Source of the DNA: Zarea fungicola
Taxonomy: Eukaryota; Ascomycota; Sordariomycetes; Hypocreales; Cordycipitaceae
DNA: 46,753 bases
Direction of reading: 5' to 3'
Assembly: GCA_900169235.1 (NCBI GenBank)
Contig: FWCC01000408.1
Coordinates: 1 to 46,753, forward strand
This document shows, piece by piece, positions 1-11,000 of this stretch (position 1 is the stretch's first letter; each line of letters opens with the position of its first letter). The translations under genes were made by a program, and so were the position numbers. The notes beneath the pieces were generated by a model. That model was given only the letters and a program-made list of their open reading frames with translations. It did not search any database and was not told the DNA's origin.

Positions 1-93
1 GCTTTGTTTGCTACTGCTGTTCCATATATAGGGGAGGGCTTCCTCCCACATCCGTAGATAGCCTCAATTGACCACCAAGTTACTACAGCATTA

Positions 94-3000
94 CTACTGG
101 GAGACGCCCCTCTCAGTACTGTGCCCAGTAACCCTTCGTGATCGTACCAACACCCCGGCTTGTAGTAGAAGCTTTATAATCTTGTGGTAACCCCGATCGG
201 TTGCTATAAAGAGAGCTGTGGATCCGACAGAATTACGAGCATTAAGATCGGCTCCAGCAGTAAGTAGGAGCTTGAAAACTGTAACATGGTTCCTGCGACA
301 TGCTTCAAGCAGAGGGTTGTATGCATCTTCATAGGTAGAATTAACATCGGCTCCAGCAGTAAGCAGGAGCTTCACAATTTCAACATGGCCATTGTTGCAA
401 GCTCCAAAGAGGGCCGTCAATCCGTGATAACTGGGAGCGTTAACATTGGCTCCAGCAGTAAGCAGGAGCTTTACAATCTCACCATGGCCAATGCAATATG
501 CTCTAAAGAGCACCACGCTATGCCAGAGAGCATTAACATTGGCTCCAGCAGCAAGTAGGAGCTTTACAATTTCAACATGGCCATTGTAACATGCTCCAAA
601 AAGAGCCCTGCTCTCACAACCATGAGCTCCAAAGAGAGTCGCGCTCTCCGCATTAACATCGACTCCAGCAGCAAGCAGGAGCTTTACGACTTCAAGATGA
701 CCTTGCTCGGATGCCAACCACAGAGCCGAAAGTCCCGCATCCGGATCAACGGTAGCATCCGCTCCGGCAATAAGCAGGCGCTCAATTATCTCCATGTGGC
801 CAGAGTCGCATGCCGCCCGGAGTGCTGTCTGGCCGCCGCCTGGATGTGCAGCAAGGTTAACATCCGCGTTGGCGGCAAGCAATCGCTCCACTACGTGAAG
901 GTGGCCATTTTGACAAGCCGCCTGAAGTACTGTTTGTTTGCTTTTTGGATATATAGCACCAGAAACACCCGGGATAGCAGCCAGCAATCGCAGTGCTGCT
1001 TCAAGATAGCCATGTTGGCATGAGGCTCGAAACTCTGTCCACCCAATCTGCATTCTATAGTGGGTAGTCTTGATGTCAGGGATCAGAAGAATAAGTGATA
1101 CTCCCTCGTCAAAAACAACAATCTCGTTCGCCGTGACGTTAGACCTGAGTAGTAGCTCGACTACCTCCAGATGGCCAGCTTCAGACGCCGCCCGGAGAGC
1201 AGTAGCAGGGTTGAGACCTATGCCGGCATTGAATAGGCGCTCCACTACTTTCAAATGCCCCTCGCTAGACGCCAGGTTGAGTGCGAGCTGGAGACAGTAA
1301 TTTCGTGATTCATCATGCGGCTGAATAATGTTACTGTCGATGTCAGCAACCATGGAGGGTAAGGCAATGGCAACAGATTCGTCGTCACCGGCAGCAGCAG
1401 CGCTTAGGAAAGCCAGTCCTGTAGAATATTGGTACTTCTGGGAACTGCTAATAGCATGGCGAAAAATTGCGTAGTGGCGCGTGTGCTGGCTCCAGTAAAG
1501 TAATGACGAATCCTGCTGCTGTACTTCCCATGGCCTGTTCGCTGAAATAGCATTATCCGTAATGATTTGAAGAAATAGACCCCAAGTGCTGGAGTCCTCC
1601 TTTCGAAAGTCAACGGTGTGGGAATTCCAATATGCTGCTGCATACGCAAGGAAGGGATAGTTGTCTTAAAAGCTTTCCATGCTGGCAGTATTGACCGCAC
1701 CGCACCGTGCCGCTGCCTCGACGAGGTCTGGGGTAGATTTGCGGCGTCTTAAGACCAAGCCTGCGAGAGAATTTGATACGGGCGCCAGCTTTGCTAGCTT
1801 CAGCTCTCGGTTAAGAGCAGTGCTGGCTATGTCCACCGGATGTAAATAAAGAGGTTGCTGCCGTCGCGTGATCGCTTTACTGAAGTCGCTGAAATGCAGG
1901 TATGTGACGCATAGTTCACCGCAAAAATGATTTGCCTCTTTGAGATCCACATGGAAACTTGATAGTCGCAGTGAAGGGCCTTTCTTGGTGATGAAGTCAT
2001 GGATGCTACCATGAGCAAAGCGAACTTGTCTTGGTTCCTCTTCTGCGATTTGAAGAAGATTTCCACACTCCAGGACAACCTGGCTCATGTCATGAGCCAA
2101 ATGATCTTTCTTTCTTTTTTTCTGTCCAATTTCAATTGTGACGGCTTCACGCAGTTCCTCTAGTGCCAACGGCCGCTTGGCTGCGACCACGCATCGAAAT
2201 ATCTTCTGTATGAGCTCTATGCGTCTCCTCTGGGGACTTATACGGAATAAAATCCTTGTATATGTTTCTTCCAAGCTTTGTGGAAGATCTATTAGAGCAT
2301 GACGTATATCTGCGTCGCAGTTTCCAGCACGTATCTCATCTAGTAGAAACGTCACCCAAAGAAACCCGAGATATGTTGATTAGTTTAGGAGTTAAAACAG
2401 GGCAAATTGCAGCAAATACTGACATTCCATCAGCATGTTGAGTAAAAGTATTGATGATTTCCACTAAGAGATGCGGGTTACCAAGCACCAAGCCTTTCTG
2501 TTGGAGCCATTCTTGGACAGAGATATCGATGTAGGCGCTAATATCGCGAGTAACACTATCACATGACATCGAGATATGTTGCATGGAAAAGGACCTTCCC
2601 TGTAAGTCCAGACGGAGACTATCACGACTGGTGATGAAGATTCTCAAGTTTGAGGCGGTGGCAGTGAGTGATTCCAGCGCATCAAGAACTGCTCGACGCT
2701 CGACTGTGTTGCACTCATCAAGACCATCGATAATAATAAAAAAACCACCTGAATGCTTAATTATATATTGAAGCAAGCCTACCCAAGTTTTTAGATCGAT
2801 ATAGAGACTCTGGTTGAGGTATGTAAGCTGATTTTCAATGTATTCTGATAATGTCAAAGGATCTAGGGATTGTCGAATGATTGATCGTATAACTGCTTCA
2901 GCTCGAAGAGATTCCGCATTGTCGTGATCCACAAAGAAAAACGTGGCATGGTCACTGCTGCCAATATTCCGGTAGATGTGATTGATGACATTAGCACTAG

Positions 3001-4264
3001 TTCGGATCAGAAATATTCAGAGCAATACGATGCCAACGGACCATACTCACCATAAAACGGTCTTGCCAGATCCAACTTGTTCATGTTAGCAAAGATCAAT
3101 GACGGCAGCGCTACAACATACTTTTCCCAGAGCACCAGAATAATGATGCGTCGCTCCCTTCACGCCATCGCTTGAATGCGGGAGCCTCCAAAATCCATTC
3201 TGCCGTATCGCATTGGCGTTTTTTGCAGGCTTCTTTAAAATCGTCACAGTGGTCATGTGAAGACAGCCAATCAAGGAGACGAACCCTTTCTTTCCCTACC
3301 AGCAATTTAATACAGCAGCCCTTCTTTGGTTGCAGAGGAAATGTACTCACTGGATTTACGCGTGGATTGTTGCAGCTGCATGGCTCTGATCTCATCAAGC
3401 CCACGCTCGACCTTTGGCATAAAACTTCGCAACCTCGATCTGCTCCTTGTTGCATTCTTCCTTTCCTGCGCCTGGAGCCTCTGGTCTTGGCGTTCGGCAT
3501 GTGCTGCCGCTAGGTCTATCTCAGCCTTTACGTCTTTGCCTAGTTTCTGTATCTCCTGCACATCTGACTGCATCTCCTGCTCAAAAGATTGCAAGATTGC
3601 CCTCTTCAGCTTTTGCTGCCCTGATTTCCGTGAGCAAAAGGTGCGGACAGGCATATTAGTAGGATTCACCCTTACATGGCCGTTGAAGTATTTGTACCAC
3701 ATGCCTGCAGCAACGGATAAGGGCAGCATGGAAATCACAGAGCGCATTCTGTAGTCCAGTAGAGGCGGGGTAGAGAGCCTGGTACTCGGCGAAACGCGGG
3801 CACTGCTTGCTGAAGCGCATAAAGACTTCAGAAAGCGCTTCAAATTGCGAGGTAAAGTTGACCGCAATCTGTGGACATTATTAGCGTATGACGAGACGAT
3901 TCGTCTACTCCATCACTGCCGCACTCACCAGCAACGTGAGCTTGACGCTCCCCCAGACCAAAGCCGCAATCTCTGGATGAGACGATACGAAAGTCTCAAC
4001 AACGGTCGCAAAGGACTGTACAGACTGGAGCACGGTATATAGACGGCTGGAGATGCTGCGACCCTTTTTTTGGTGATTTTCGTAGTCCAGTTGGGCGGTG
4101 AAGATTAAGACGGTCTCTGCTTCGCGGGCCGCCCCAATCTTACCTAGCTTCCCGCGCTGTTCTTCTGTTAAAATGTTCTGAAAGTCGCGGACGGCAAGCT
4201 GTAGTAGTGCCTGGGGTTCCGCAGAGGCCCCGGTAGCGGCCGTCGACGCAGTCGCAAGCTCCAT
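94..4264 (-). pseudogene. NLR-like STAND protein (N-terminal DUF7708-like, NACHT, ankyrin repeats), damaged
   Basis: Fungal NLR-type sensor, a family linked to non-self recognition and regulated cell death. Model exons on the minus strand: 3929..4264, 3676..3868, 3351..3620, 3122..3295, 3051..3075, 2424..2996 and 94..2365; phases agree throughout. Residues 1-270 resemble the N-terminal region of fungal NACHT proteins (DUF7708-like) and end in a coiled, charged stretch. Walker A GSGKT is at about residues 326-330 and lies in a 25-nt exon. Walker B DGLDECN follows. The C-terminus carries about 11 ankyrin repeats with the core G-H-x-E-I-V-K-L-L-L. Two lesions: the intron 2366..2423 starts GTCAGT but ends GG where AG is expected, and an in-frame TAA at 1666..1668 separates NACHT/helical parts from the ankyrins although the frame continues on both sides. 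Probably a pseudogene; a truncated NACHT product cannot be excluded. Confidence 0.8.
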
Positions 4265-5832
4265 TCTGCGATCGATAGATCGATGGGACGGGCCGCTGGG
4301 GTGCTGGGTGGAGATGTTGTTAGCCCAGTTGCAAAAACATGCATTGACTTTATGTTATGTAAGCAGCTGAATTCAGTTGGTGCTGGTTCCTTTCCTGTCG
4401 AGGTGGTGAGCGGCTGAGCCCTGCGTTGTCGTGATGGTGTGGCTGCGCCTCAAGCTGAAGCCGACGTGCAGCTGCCTGATTTTGTTAGCTGCGAGTATTG
4501 CAGACTAATTTACAAGGAATAAATATATAGGAAATAGTATTTGATAACATAATCATGCCTCGTTTGTCGATATTCGGAATTATTGCTCAGTCGAGCCAGT
4601 TGTCGTCAAGCTCCGTTTCTCACCCAGTCGTTGGAGCCAAAGAGCGCAAACCCAGAATCTCAACAATCTGAAGGAAAACCTTGAATCAAGGTCGGCACTA
4701 GGTGAAACTGCAGCCCAACGGAGGTAGTATCCAAACAGCTATGGACAAGAACAAGAGCGCAGACTGCATATTTAATTACAAAGTCACTCTCACGAGTCAC
4801 ATCATGTCGGGTAATAGAACATAGCGCGTTAAGGGCAAGTTAGTTAGATAGAGAGCATTAGAGGGGAATTATTTTATTCCCCTCCAGCACTTACTGAAGT
4901 TACTATTTATAACCCCGGGCTAGACGTTAGTTACAGTCTTACTATCTGTGGTTCACGCCCTTCTGGCCGCTGGAAGTCCGTAAACAACGGCGCATCACCT
5001 ATATAGAGATATAGAATTAAGAATAATCGGTAATCATCACGAATCTATTGGCTGCTTCAGTAAGAGGCAGAGGCTCTTTATTTCTAACGAGCGCCTACTT
5101 ATTCCAGCTCTGAGCTAGCGACAAATGATATTACTTCTTGCTGCCTGTATGTACTTCACAGAACCTATCAACAACGAACCTGCCAGCTATATTCCCAGTT
5201 AGGCGCATAGACTTGATATTTCTAGCAAGCTCCCAGTTGGACTTGACTCCTAGCAAGTCATGGCCGCAGGACCTCAAAGAAGCCTAACAAGGTTGTGCAC
5301 CTTGACTTGACGGCTGGACCGTTACCAGCTCCTGCTGTGAGACACGGGACACCCAGCTTAGTGATATAAAGCGTTGTCTGACTTGCCCCATTCCAATCCA
5401 AGACAGAAGGGCACACCGCTCAACTCAGATCCCTAGAAATCAATTCCACCTTCACAGCGACAATTAAACTAAAATGATCATGCGCCAGACAGTACTGCCT
5501 GACCGCCTCCTGCCCCAATAACAGCGACAGAAGTGATACATGGTACCTCTTTGCTCTGCCAGCCACCAGTACACCACATCACCTAGACCGTCACTTCACT
5601 CCTCTTTTCTTTTCATTTTCCTCCTTAGAGATTTGTTTTTTCTGCCGAAAGTTCAAATTCTACTATAAACTTTCCGCCGCCCGACATAGCTATCAGTAAG
5701 GTCGGCAACCTAGAAACGCGACTGGCGGACCGACATTTGCAGTCGCGATTTATTTCCTTCAGTGACCTGTACTAAGTTTTGTATTGATTCGCAGCCAAAC
5801 TAAAATAAAAATATACATTGAAGTTATCACCT
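4265..5832. other. intergenic, no gene seen
   Basis: About 1.6 kb between the 5' end of the NLR-like gene and the 3' end of the HsbA-like gene. I find no convincing coding exon on either strand. It contains one perfect short inverted repeat (4861..4884), described separately, and no recognisable RNA gene. Confidence 0.6.
4861..4884. repeat. perfect 9-bp inverted repeat with 6-nt loop
   Basis: GAGGGGAAT and its exact reverse complement ATTCCCCTC flank a 6-nt AT loop. It could be part of an old element end or a chance hairpin; no flanking duplication was found. Confidence 0.5.
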
Positions 5833-6357
5833 CTAAGAAAACTGCTGTTCAAATGATTCCAGAGCCTTTGCGAAATATTCCTTTGCTTGCCCCTGCATAA
5901 CTTCCAGCTGCGGCTTGGCGTCTGGCGATGCGCCGTCAATGCCAGTCTGAATCATCCTGTCTGTGGAAATCTGGAACGATTTGAGGATTCCATACATGAT
6001 TGGAACGCCCATTGGTACTTTTTGAAACTTTGCTGCCGAGCTTGTAATGGTATTCATGGCGTGGTTGAGGGATTGCAAGGCGGCATTCCCGTCGCGCAGG
6101 AGTGGCTCGTCGGTTTCGGCACTTCGGGCGCCTAGCTTCTGAAAGCTCTTCTGTGTTTCTTTGATTCGCGTTGCCAGGACTTCTGCTTGAACAGCAATGG
6201 GTACCAGAGTCAATATGCCGCCTCCCCAACGACCAATGGTGCCGTCTATGCCATCAAGGGCTGATTTAAGGTCCTGCAGAGGTGTGGTGCCGAACAATCC
6301 ACCTTGCACGAGCCCGACGGCGGCGCAAAGGAGCATAGAAATCGCGTTGACTTTCAT
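5833..6357 (-). CDS. HsbA-like secreted hydrophobic-surface-binding protein
   Basis: Predicted 174-residue single-exon protein. The start at 6357 was chosen because it opens directly into a signal peptide (MKVNAISMLLCAAVGLVQG), while the upstream in-frame ATG at 6426 would put 23 charged residues before it. The rest is a helical, Cys-free domain of the HsbA / cell-wall galactomannoprotein family (PF12296-like): amphipathic helices around LQDLKSALDGIDGTIGRWGG, then a spacer and a C-terminal helix rich in Gln, Lys and Phe. HsbA proteins are secreted, adsorb to hydrophobic surfaces and can recruit hydrolases; others are cell-wall mannoproteins. It is divergent from the reductase gene, sharing a 319-bp spacer, so co-regulation with the polyketide locus is possible but unproven. 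Confidence 0.75.
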   Translation of the reverse strand: MKVNAISMLLCAAVGLVQGGLFGTTPLQDLKSALDGIDGTIGRWGGGILTLVPIAVQAEVLATRIKETQKSFQKLGARSAETDEPLLRDGNAALQSLNHAMNTITSSAAKFQKVPMGVPIMYGILKSFQISTDRMIQTGIDGASPDAKPQLEVMQGQAKEYFAKALESFEQQFS

Positions 6358-6676
6358 AGTGAGTGACAGGTCAGCGTTGCTTTTTGCAAATGTGTTTTTT
6401 GGGGGGCGCATATGAATTTTATGCATGTTTGGGACTAGCCACAGTGTTTCGGATACCTATACGAAGGCGGCCTGGTCCGTCGCCATGTACGCGCCGTGTG
6501 TCTCCGGAACGCAATGTCGCACCCATGTCTTGAACAGTGTACAGCGCACTTATGTCGCACCCTACCCCCGTAGTTCTGGGCCCAGCCGTGTCTCTTCCTT
6601 CCGTTGCCAGTATATTACGGATGAGCTCTCGCTGGTCACTTTGCATACACACACTGGAACTGGCCATCTCCCGACA
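6358..6676. promoter_or_regulatory. shared divergent promoter of HsbA-like and reductase genes
   Basis: The 319-bp spacer between two divergent starts must hold both promoters. An open frame runs through it in phase with the reductase from 6425, but its translation has no resemblance to the family, so I treat it as non-coding. No regulator site is recognised. Confidence 0.5.
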
Positions 6677-7900
6677 ATGACAACCCCACAAACTTTGCAG
6701 GATCTCGACGCTCAAGATCAAGGCTGCAGTGACTGGTATGAAGACCAGGTTGTGCTCTTGACGGGGGCTACTGGCAGTCTCGGGATCTGCTTCCTCTACA
6801 AGTTGGCGATACAGCTGCCCACGGCAAAAATCTACGTTCTATGTCGCGGCACAGTGCAAGAAGCCATGCAAAAATGGGAGACAAGTATCCCCGAGCAGAT
6901 TGACGAGATCCTTGATTCGGGCAAAGTTCACTGCATCAAAGGAGACATGAACTGCGACGGTTTCGGCCTGGATGCGGTGGATTTGGCCATTCTTCAGGGC
7001 GAGGTGACGGTAGTTGTCCACGCTGCAGCCAATATTTCGCTTGCCCAGAGTCTTGTTGAGTCTGTGGCCAGCGACACTTTGCCGGTGGTCCGCCTTGGGG
7101 ATCTTGCTCAGACATTCCGCAAGCTTCGTCTCTTTGTGCATATATCTTCCACCTTTGCGCAGATGCACCTGCCGGGCGGGTCGGTCGAGGAAAAGATCAA
7201 TCTTGTCGACGAGCATGAGCCTCCGCCGCGAGTCCAGCTGGAGTCAATTCTCGCCACAGGCAAGTCGCCGTACACAAGCCGCTTCATCACACCATATGGA
7301 CATGGAAAGTATCTTGCAGAACGCCTACTTTTGGAATACCAAGACAGATTCCCGATTTTAATGGTTCGGCCGTCCAGCATATCGCCAGCGCTTCGGCATC
7401 CGTATCCACTCTATGGGCCAGACGGCTCGATACCAATGCACACATTTGTAGCCATCACCATCGCTCGTGGGTTCGATTTTTGGGAAGCGATCCGCGTGCT
7501 TCCTCAGCGCTATATTTTTGATGAAATACCCGTGGATTTTGTTGCCAATCTCACGCTGCTCCACGCGGCTGCTGGCACAACAGGAATAGTTCACGCTGCA
7601 GCGCAGATGTGCGTCCCGTTAACAGTGGCCGAGATTGTGGAAAAGGCCTGCAGATACACGTCGAAGGAAAGACTGGAGCGTCTCGGTGCCACTGGTAAAG
7701 TGAACAGCACACCAAGGCAGCTGCCCTTGGAATTCCACACCCTACTCACAGAGTCATGGCGCGATTGGATATTCGAGTGCAAGCGCTCGCTACACCTGAT
7801 GGGGACTAAAGGGCCAATTGGGTTAGAAGTGCCTTTCAATTTTGAAGATTTATTCCGACAGCGCACCGAGAAATGGTCCAAGGCGATGGTCAATCTGTAG
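6677..7900 (+). CDS. stand-alone thioester/fatty acyl reductase (NAD_binding_4, FAR-like)
   Basis: Predicted 407-residue NAD(P)H-dependent reductase of the extended SDR / male-sterility type, which reduces acyl thioesters to aldehyde or alcohol. The nucleotide-binding TGATGSLG motif begins at residue 29, the SST segment is at about 157-159, and the catalytic pair Y207-x3-K211 sits in YGHGK. The FAR-typical PVDFVAN segment follows. The ATG at 6677 places TGATGSLG about 28 residues from the N-terminus, as usual. There is no adenylation or carrier domain and no membrane segment, so it is not a full carboxylate reductase. It lies 192 bp upstream of the PKS start on the same strand. Inferred role: reductive release of the PKS chain, which otherwise lacks an off-loading domain. 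Confidence 0.82.
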   Translation: MTTPQTLQDLDAQDQGCSDWYEDQVVLLTGATGSLGICFLYKLAIQLPTAKIYVLCRGTVQEAMQKWETSIPEQIDEILDSGKVHCIKGDMNCDGFGLDAVDLAILQGEVTVVVHAAANISLAQSLVESVASDTLPVVRLGDLAQTFRKLRLFVHISSTFAQMHLPGGSVEEKINLVDEHEPPPRVQLESILATGKSPYTSRFITPYGHGKYLAERLLLEYQDRFPILMVRPSSISPALRHPYPLYGPDGSIPMHTFVAITIARGFDFWEAIRVLPQRYIFDEIPVDFVANLTLLHAAAGTTGIVHAAAQMCVPLTVAEIVEKACRYTSKERLERLGATGKVNSTPRQLPLEFHTLLTESWRDWIFECKRSLHLMGTKGPIGLEVPFNFEDLFRQRTEKWSKAMVNL

Positions 7901-8092
7901 AAAATAAGGTAAATATGGTTGAGCGCTAGACTCACTCAGGCTGGATAATACATTCTATTCCGGTTTCAATTTTGGCGGCGAGATTTACACTTTAGAACGA
8001 GTAGATTACTGCGTCGACCACAACAGTAGGGGGTAGTTACACCGCATCCATCTCACCACTTTGAGACAAGTTGTCGTATTCATAAGACATAC

Positions 8093-11000
8093 ATGCATGA
8101 TAGAGACAACGGCACAGGCTGTTCCATTTACGAGACAACGAGGGGGGCTTTGCACCCCCCCAGCCGTGTTGAGCCGTCTACAAAAAGTCAGTCGGGCGGA
8201 CTCCTTTCAAAAGTCATTGTCAATCCTGCTAAGCGAATAGATTCCAATTTGAAGATGATAGATTCAGACCATCCAAATGCTAATAACTATCCAGAGGCGA
8301 CTGCTGCTCTGGAAAGCAGCCATGCTACTGGATCCGGATTCTGTATGAAACATGAAGAGAGCGATGTGAATGCAGCCATCGCCATTGTCGGCATTGGCAT
8401 TCGCTTGTCTGGCGGCATCACTACCAGCGATGAATTCTGGAGGCTGCTTATTGAAGGGGGAAATGGCCTTACCGATGTACCTGGTAGTCGATACCGCATT
8501 GATTCCTTCTACACACCAGGAAAGCAAGGGGTCAAGATGCGTCAAGGCTGTTTCCTGGACCAAGACCCGGCGCATTTCGACGCCGACTTCTTTGGCATCG
8601 TTCCAAAGGAAGCAGAGAAGATGGATCCTCAGCAGCGACTCCTGCTTGAAGTCGCAGCAGAGTGCCTGGAAGACGCCGGTGAGACTGAGCTGTGGGGTTC
8701 AAACGTCGGGTGCTACGTCGGCGTCTTTGGCGAGGACTGGATTGGTCTTTCGCACCAGGACCCGCAATCAATCGACAGATATCATGTTTCCAGCACAGGG
8801 CATTTTGCGCTCTCCAACCGCCTCTCGTACCAGTTTAACTGGCACGGGCCGAGCATGACCATACAGACGGCCTGTTCCTCATCAATGGTCAGTCTTCACG
8901 AGGGCTGTCAGGCATTGCTGAGGAATGACTGCGACGCCGCAGTGGTGGGTGGTGTAAACTTGCTGCTGAATCCCATCATGGCCATGGCAATGTCTGACTC
9001 CAAGGCTCTCTCCTCGGACGGCAAGAGTAAAGCGTTTGATGCAGACGCAGACGGCTATGGAAGAGGTGAAGGTGTCAGCGTCATCCTGATCAAGAGACTG
9101 AAGGACGCCATCCGGAATGGGGACACCATACGAGCCGTGATCCGCGCCACTGACACCAACTTTGACGGGAAAAGGCCGTCTGCATCTGCACCAGACGTTG
9201 ACACGCAGGAAAGCCTAATACGCCGCACCTATGAGAGGGCAGGGATCTCCAGCATTCGTGATACTATATTTTTTGAGTGTCATGGGACGGGCACGCAAGC
9301 CGGGGACATTGTTGAGATAACCGCCATCGCCAGGGCATTACAGACAGACAAGGAAATCACTGGACAGCCCGTTTGGATCGGCTCAGTCAAGCCGAATGTC
9401 GGACACACTGAGGGGGCATCAGGGTTGACCTCTGTCATCAAGGCAGCCCTCTGCCTTGAAAACGATGTTGTTCCACCAAATATTTTCTTCAACAATCCAA
9501 ACCCCAGAATACCATTTCAGATGGCGAACCTCGTTGTTCCGCGGGAGCCAACACCTTTTCCTGCGGGACGGAAGAAACGCGTCAGCGTCAATTCATTCGG
9601 CGTGGGCGGTTCGAACGCTCATGCCATCCTAGAGTCGGCCGGCTCGTACTTGTGTCCATCGGGCGGCCACAACCAGCCTGCAACACAAGCAGACAGACCT
9701 GGCGACAGACATCTTATACTGCTGTCCGCCAAAAACCCCGATGCGTTGGAAAAGCGAATTTCCAATCTTGTTGAGTACATGGATAAGAACAAAGAGTGCA
9801 ATTTGGATGATCTCTCCTACACACTGTGCTGCAGACGCGAACACTTTTCCCATCGCGCATACGCAGTGGTCAACCCACGCCGCCCAATGGCACGAACAGA
9901 CTTTCGCTCGCCTCACGTGCAACCAGGTTTCCAATTTGACTCCGTTTGGCTGTTTACCGGACAGGGCTCGCAGTGGGTTGGCATGGCGCAGCAGCTTCTC
10001 AAAGAATCGGACCCATTTCAGCGTGACATGGAACACCTCGACACTGCTCTGAAAGCGCTCCCGGACGCACCGGACTGGTCCATAGCTGAAGAACTGTCCA
10101 GGTCAGCATCTGGTGGCAGCCGCATCAATGAGACGGAAATGGCACAGCCATTGTCAACAGCCATCGCAATTGGGCTAGTGAACCATCTCCGCCGCTGGGG
10201 ACTGAAGCCATCTGCCGTCGTCGGCCATTCCAGCGGCGAACTAGCAGCCGCCTACGCGGCCGGGGCCATATCGGCCACGTCGGCCATCTGCATGGCGTAT
10301 TACAGAGGGCTTGTGTCGAAGCTACGTGAGCACCAGGGCTCCATGGTGGCGGTCGGCTTGGGACAAGCAGACATACAGGAGCTTTTACAGCAGATCCCCG
10401 ACGTTGAAATCGCTTGCCACAATAGCCCTCGCAGTCTAGTCTTGTCTGGTAGTCCTTCCGGACTGGATGAAATAAGCCGTCGCATCAAACAAGAGCATTC
10501 GCAAGTCTTGTGTAAGAAGCTACGGGTGGCTGTGGCGTACCACTCCTGTAAGTTTTCCGCAGTGTTTTGCTTGGTCGCTTCGAACTAATCGTCGTCTTTT
10601 GCAGCCCAAATGAGAAATTTGGCGGCAGTATATGAACGACACATCTCACCCATCATCGAGCATACTGCGAGCATGATCCCCATGTACTCCACCGTATCAT
10701 CTAAGAAGATCACGGATCCAACGGAATTGGAGGCATCATACTGGGCACGCGGCCTGTCCTCTCCCGTGCAATTCGGCCAGGCCGTCGCTAATGTCATGTC
10801 TGACTTCAAAGAGTCGCAGCTGATTCTACTCGAAGTTGGCGCTCATTCCACGTTTTCAACTTTTATTAAGCACATTCTCGAAGGGTCATCAAACGCAGCA
10901 GACAAAGGTCCTGCACGAATCTACATTCCAACGCTGACCCGAAATGACCCGGATGCTAGGGCGCAATTACTCTCAGTCATTGGTCGGCTGCACTGCTTGG

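Noticed and set aside
1404..1700. 98-codon minus-strand ORF over the NLR stop region
   Set aside because: It is a shadow frame; the frame shared with NACHT and ankyrin parts gives the family-like sequence on both sides of the TAA.
6425..6676. 84-codon in-frame extension upstream of the reductase
   Set aside because: Its translation is Cys/Ser/Arg-rich with no family resemblance, and the downstream ATG puts the TGATGSLG motif at the usual distance from the N-terminus.
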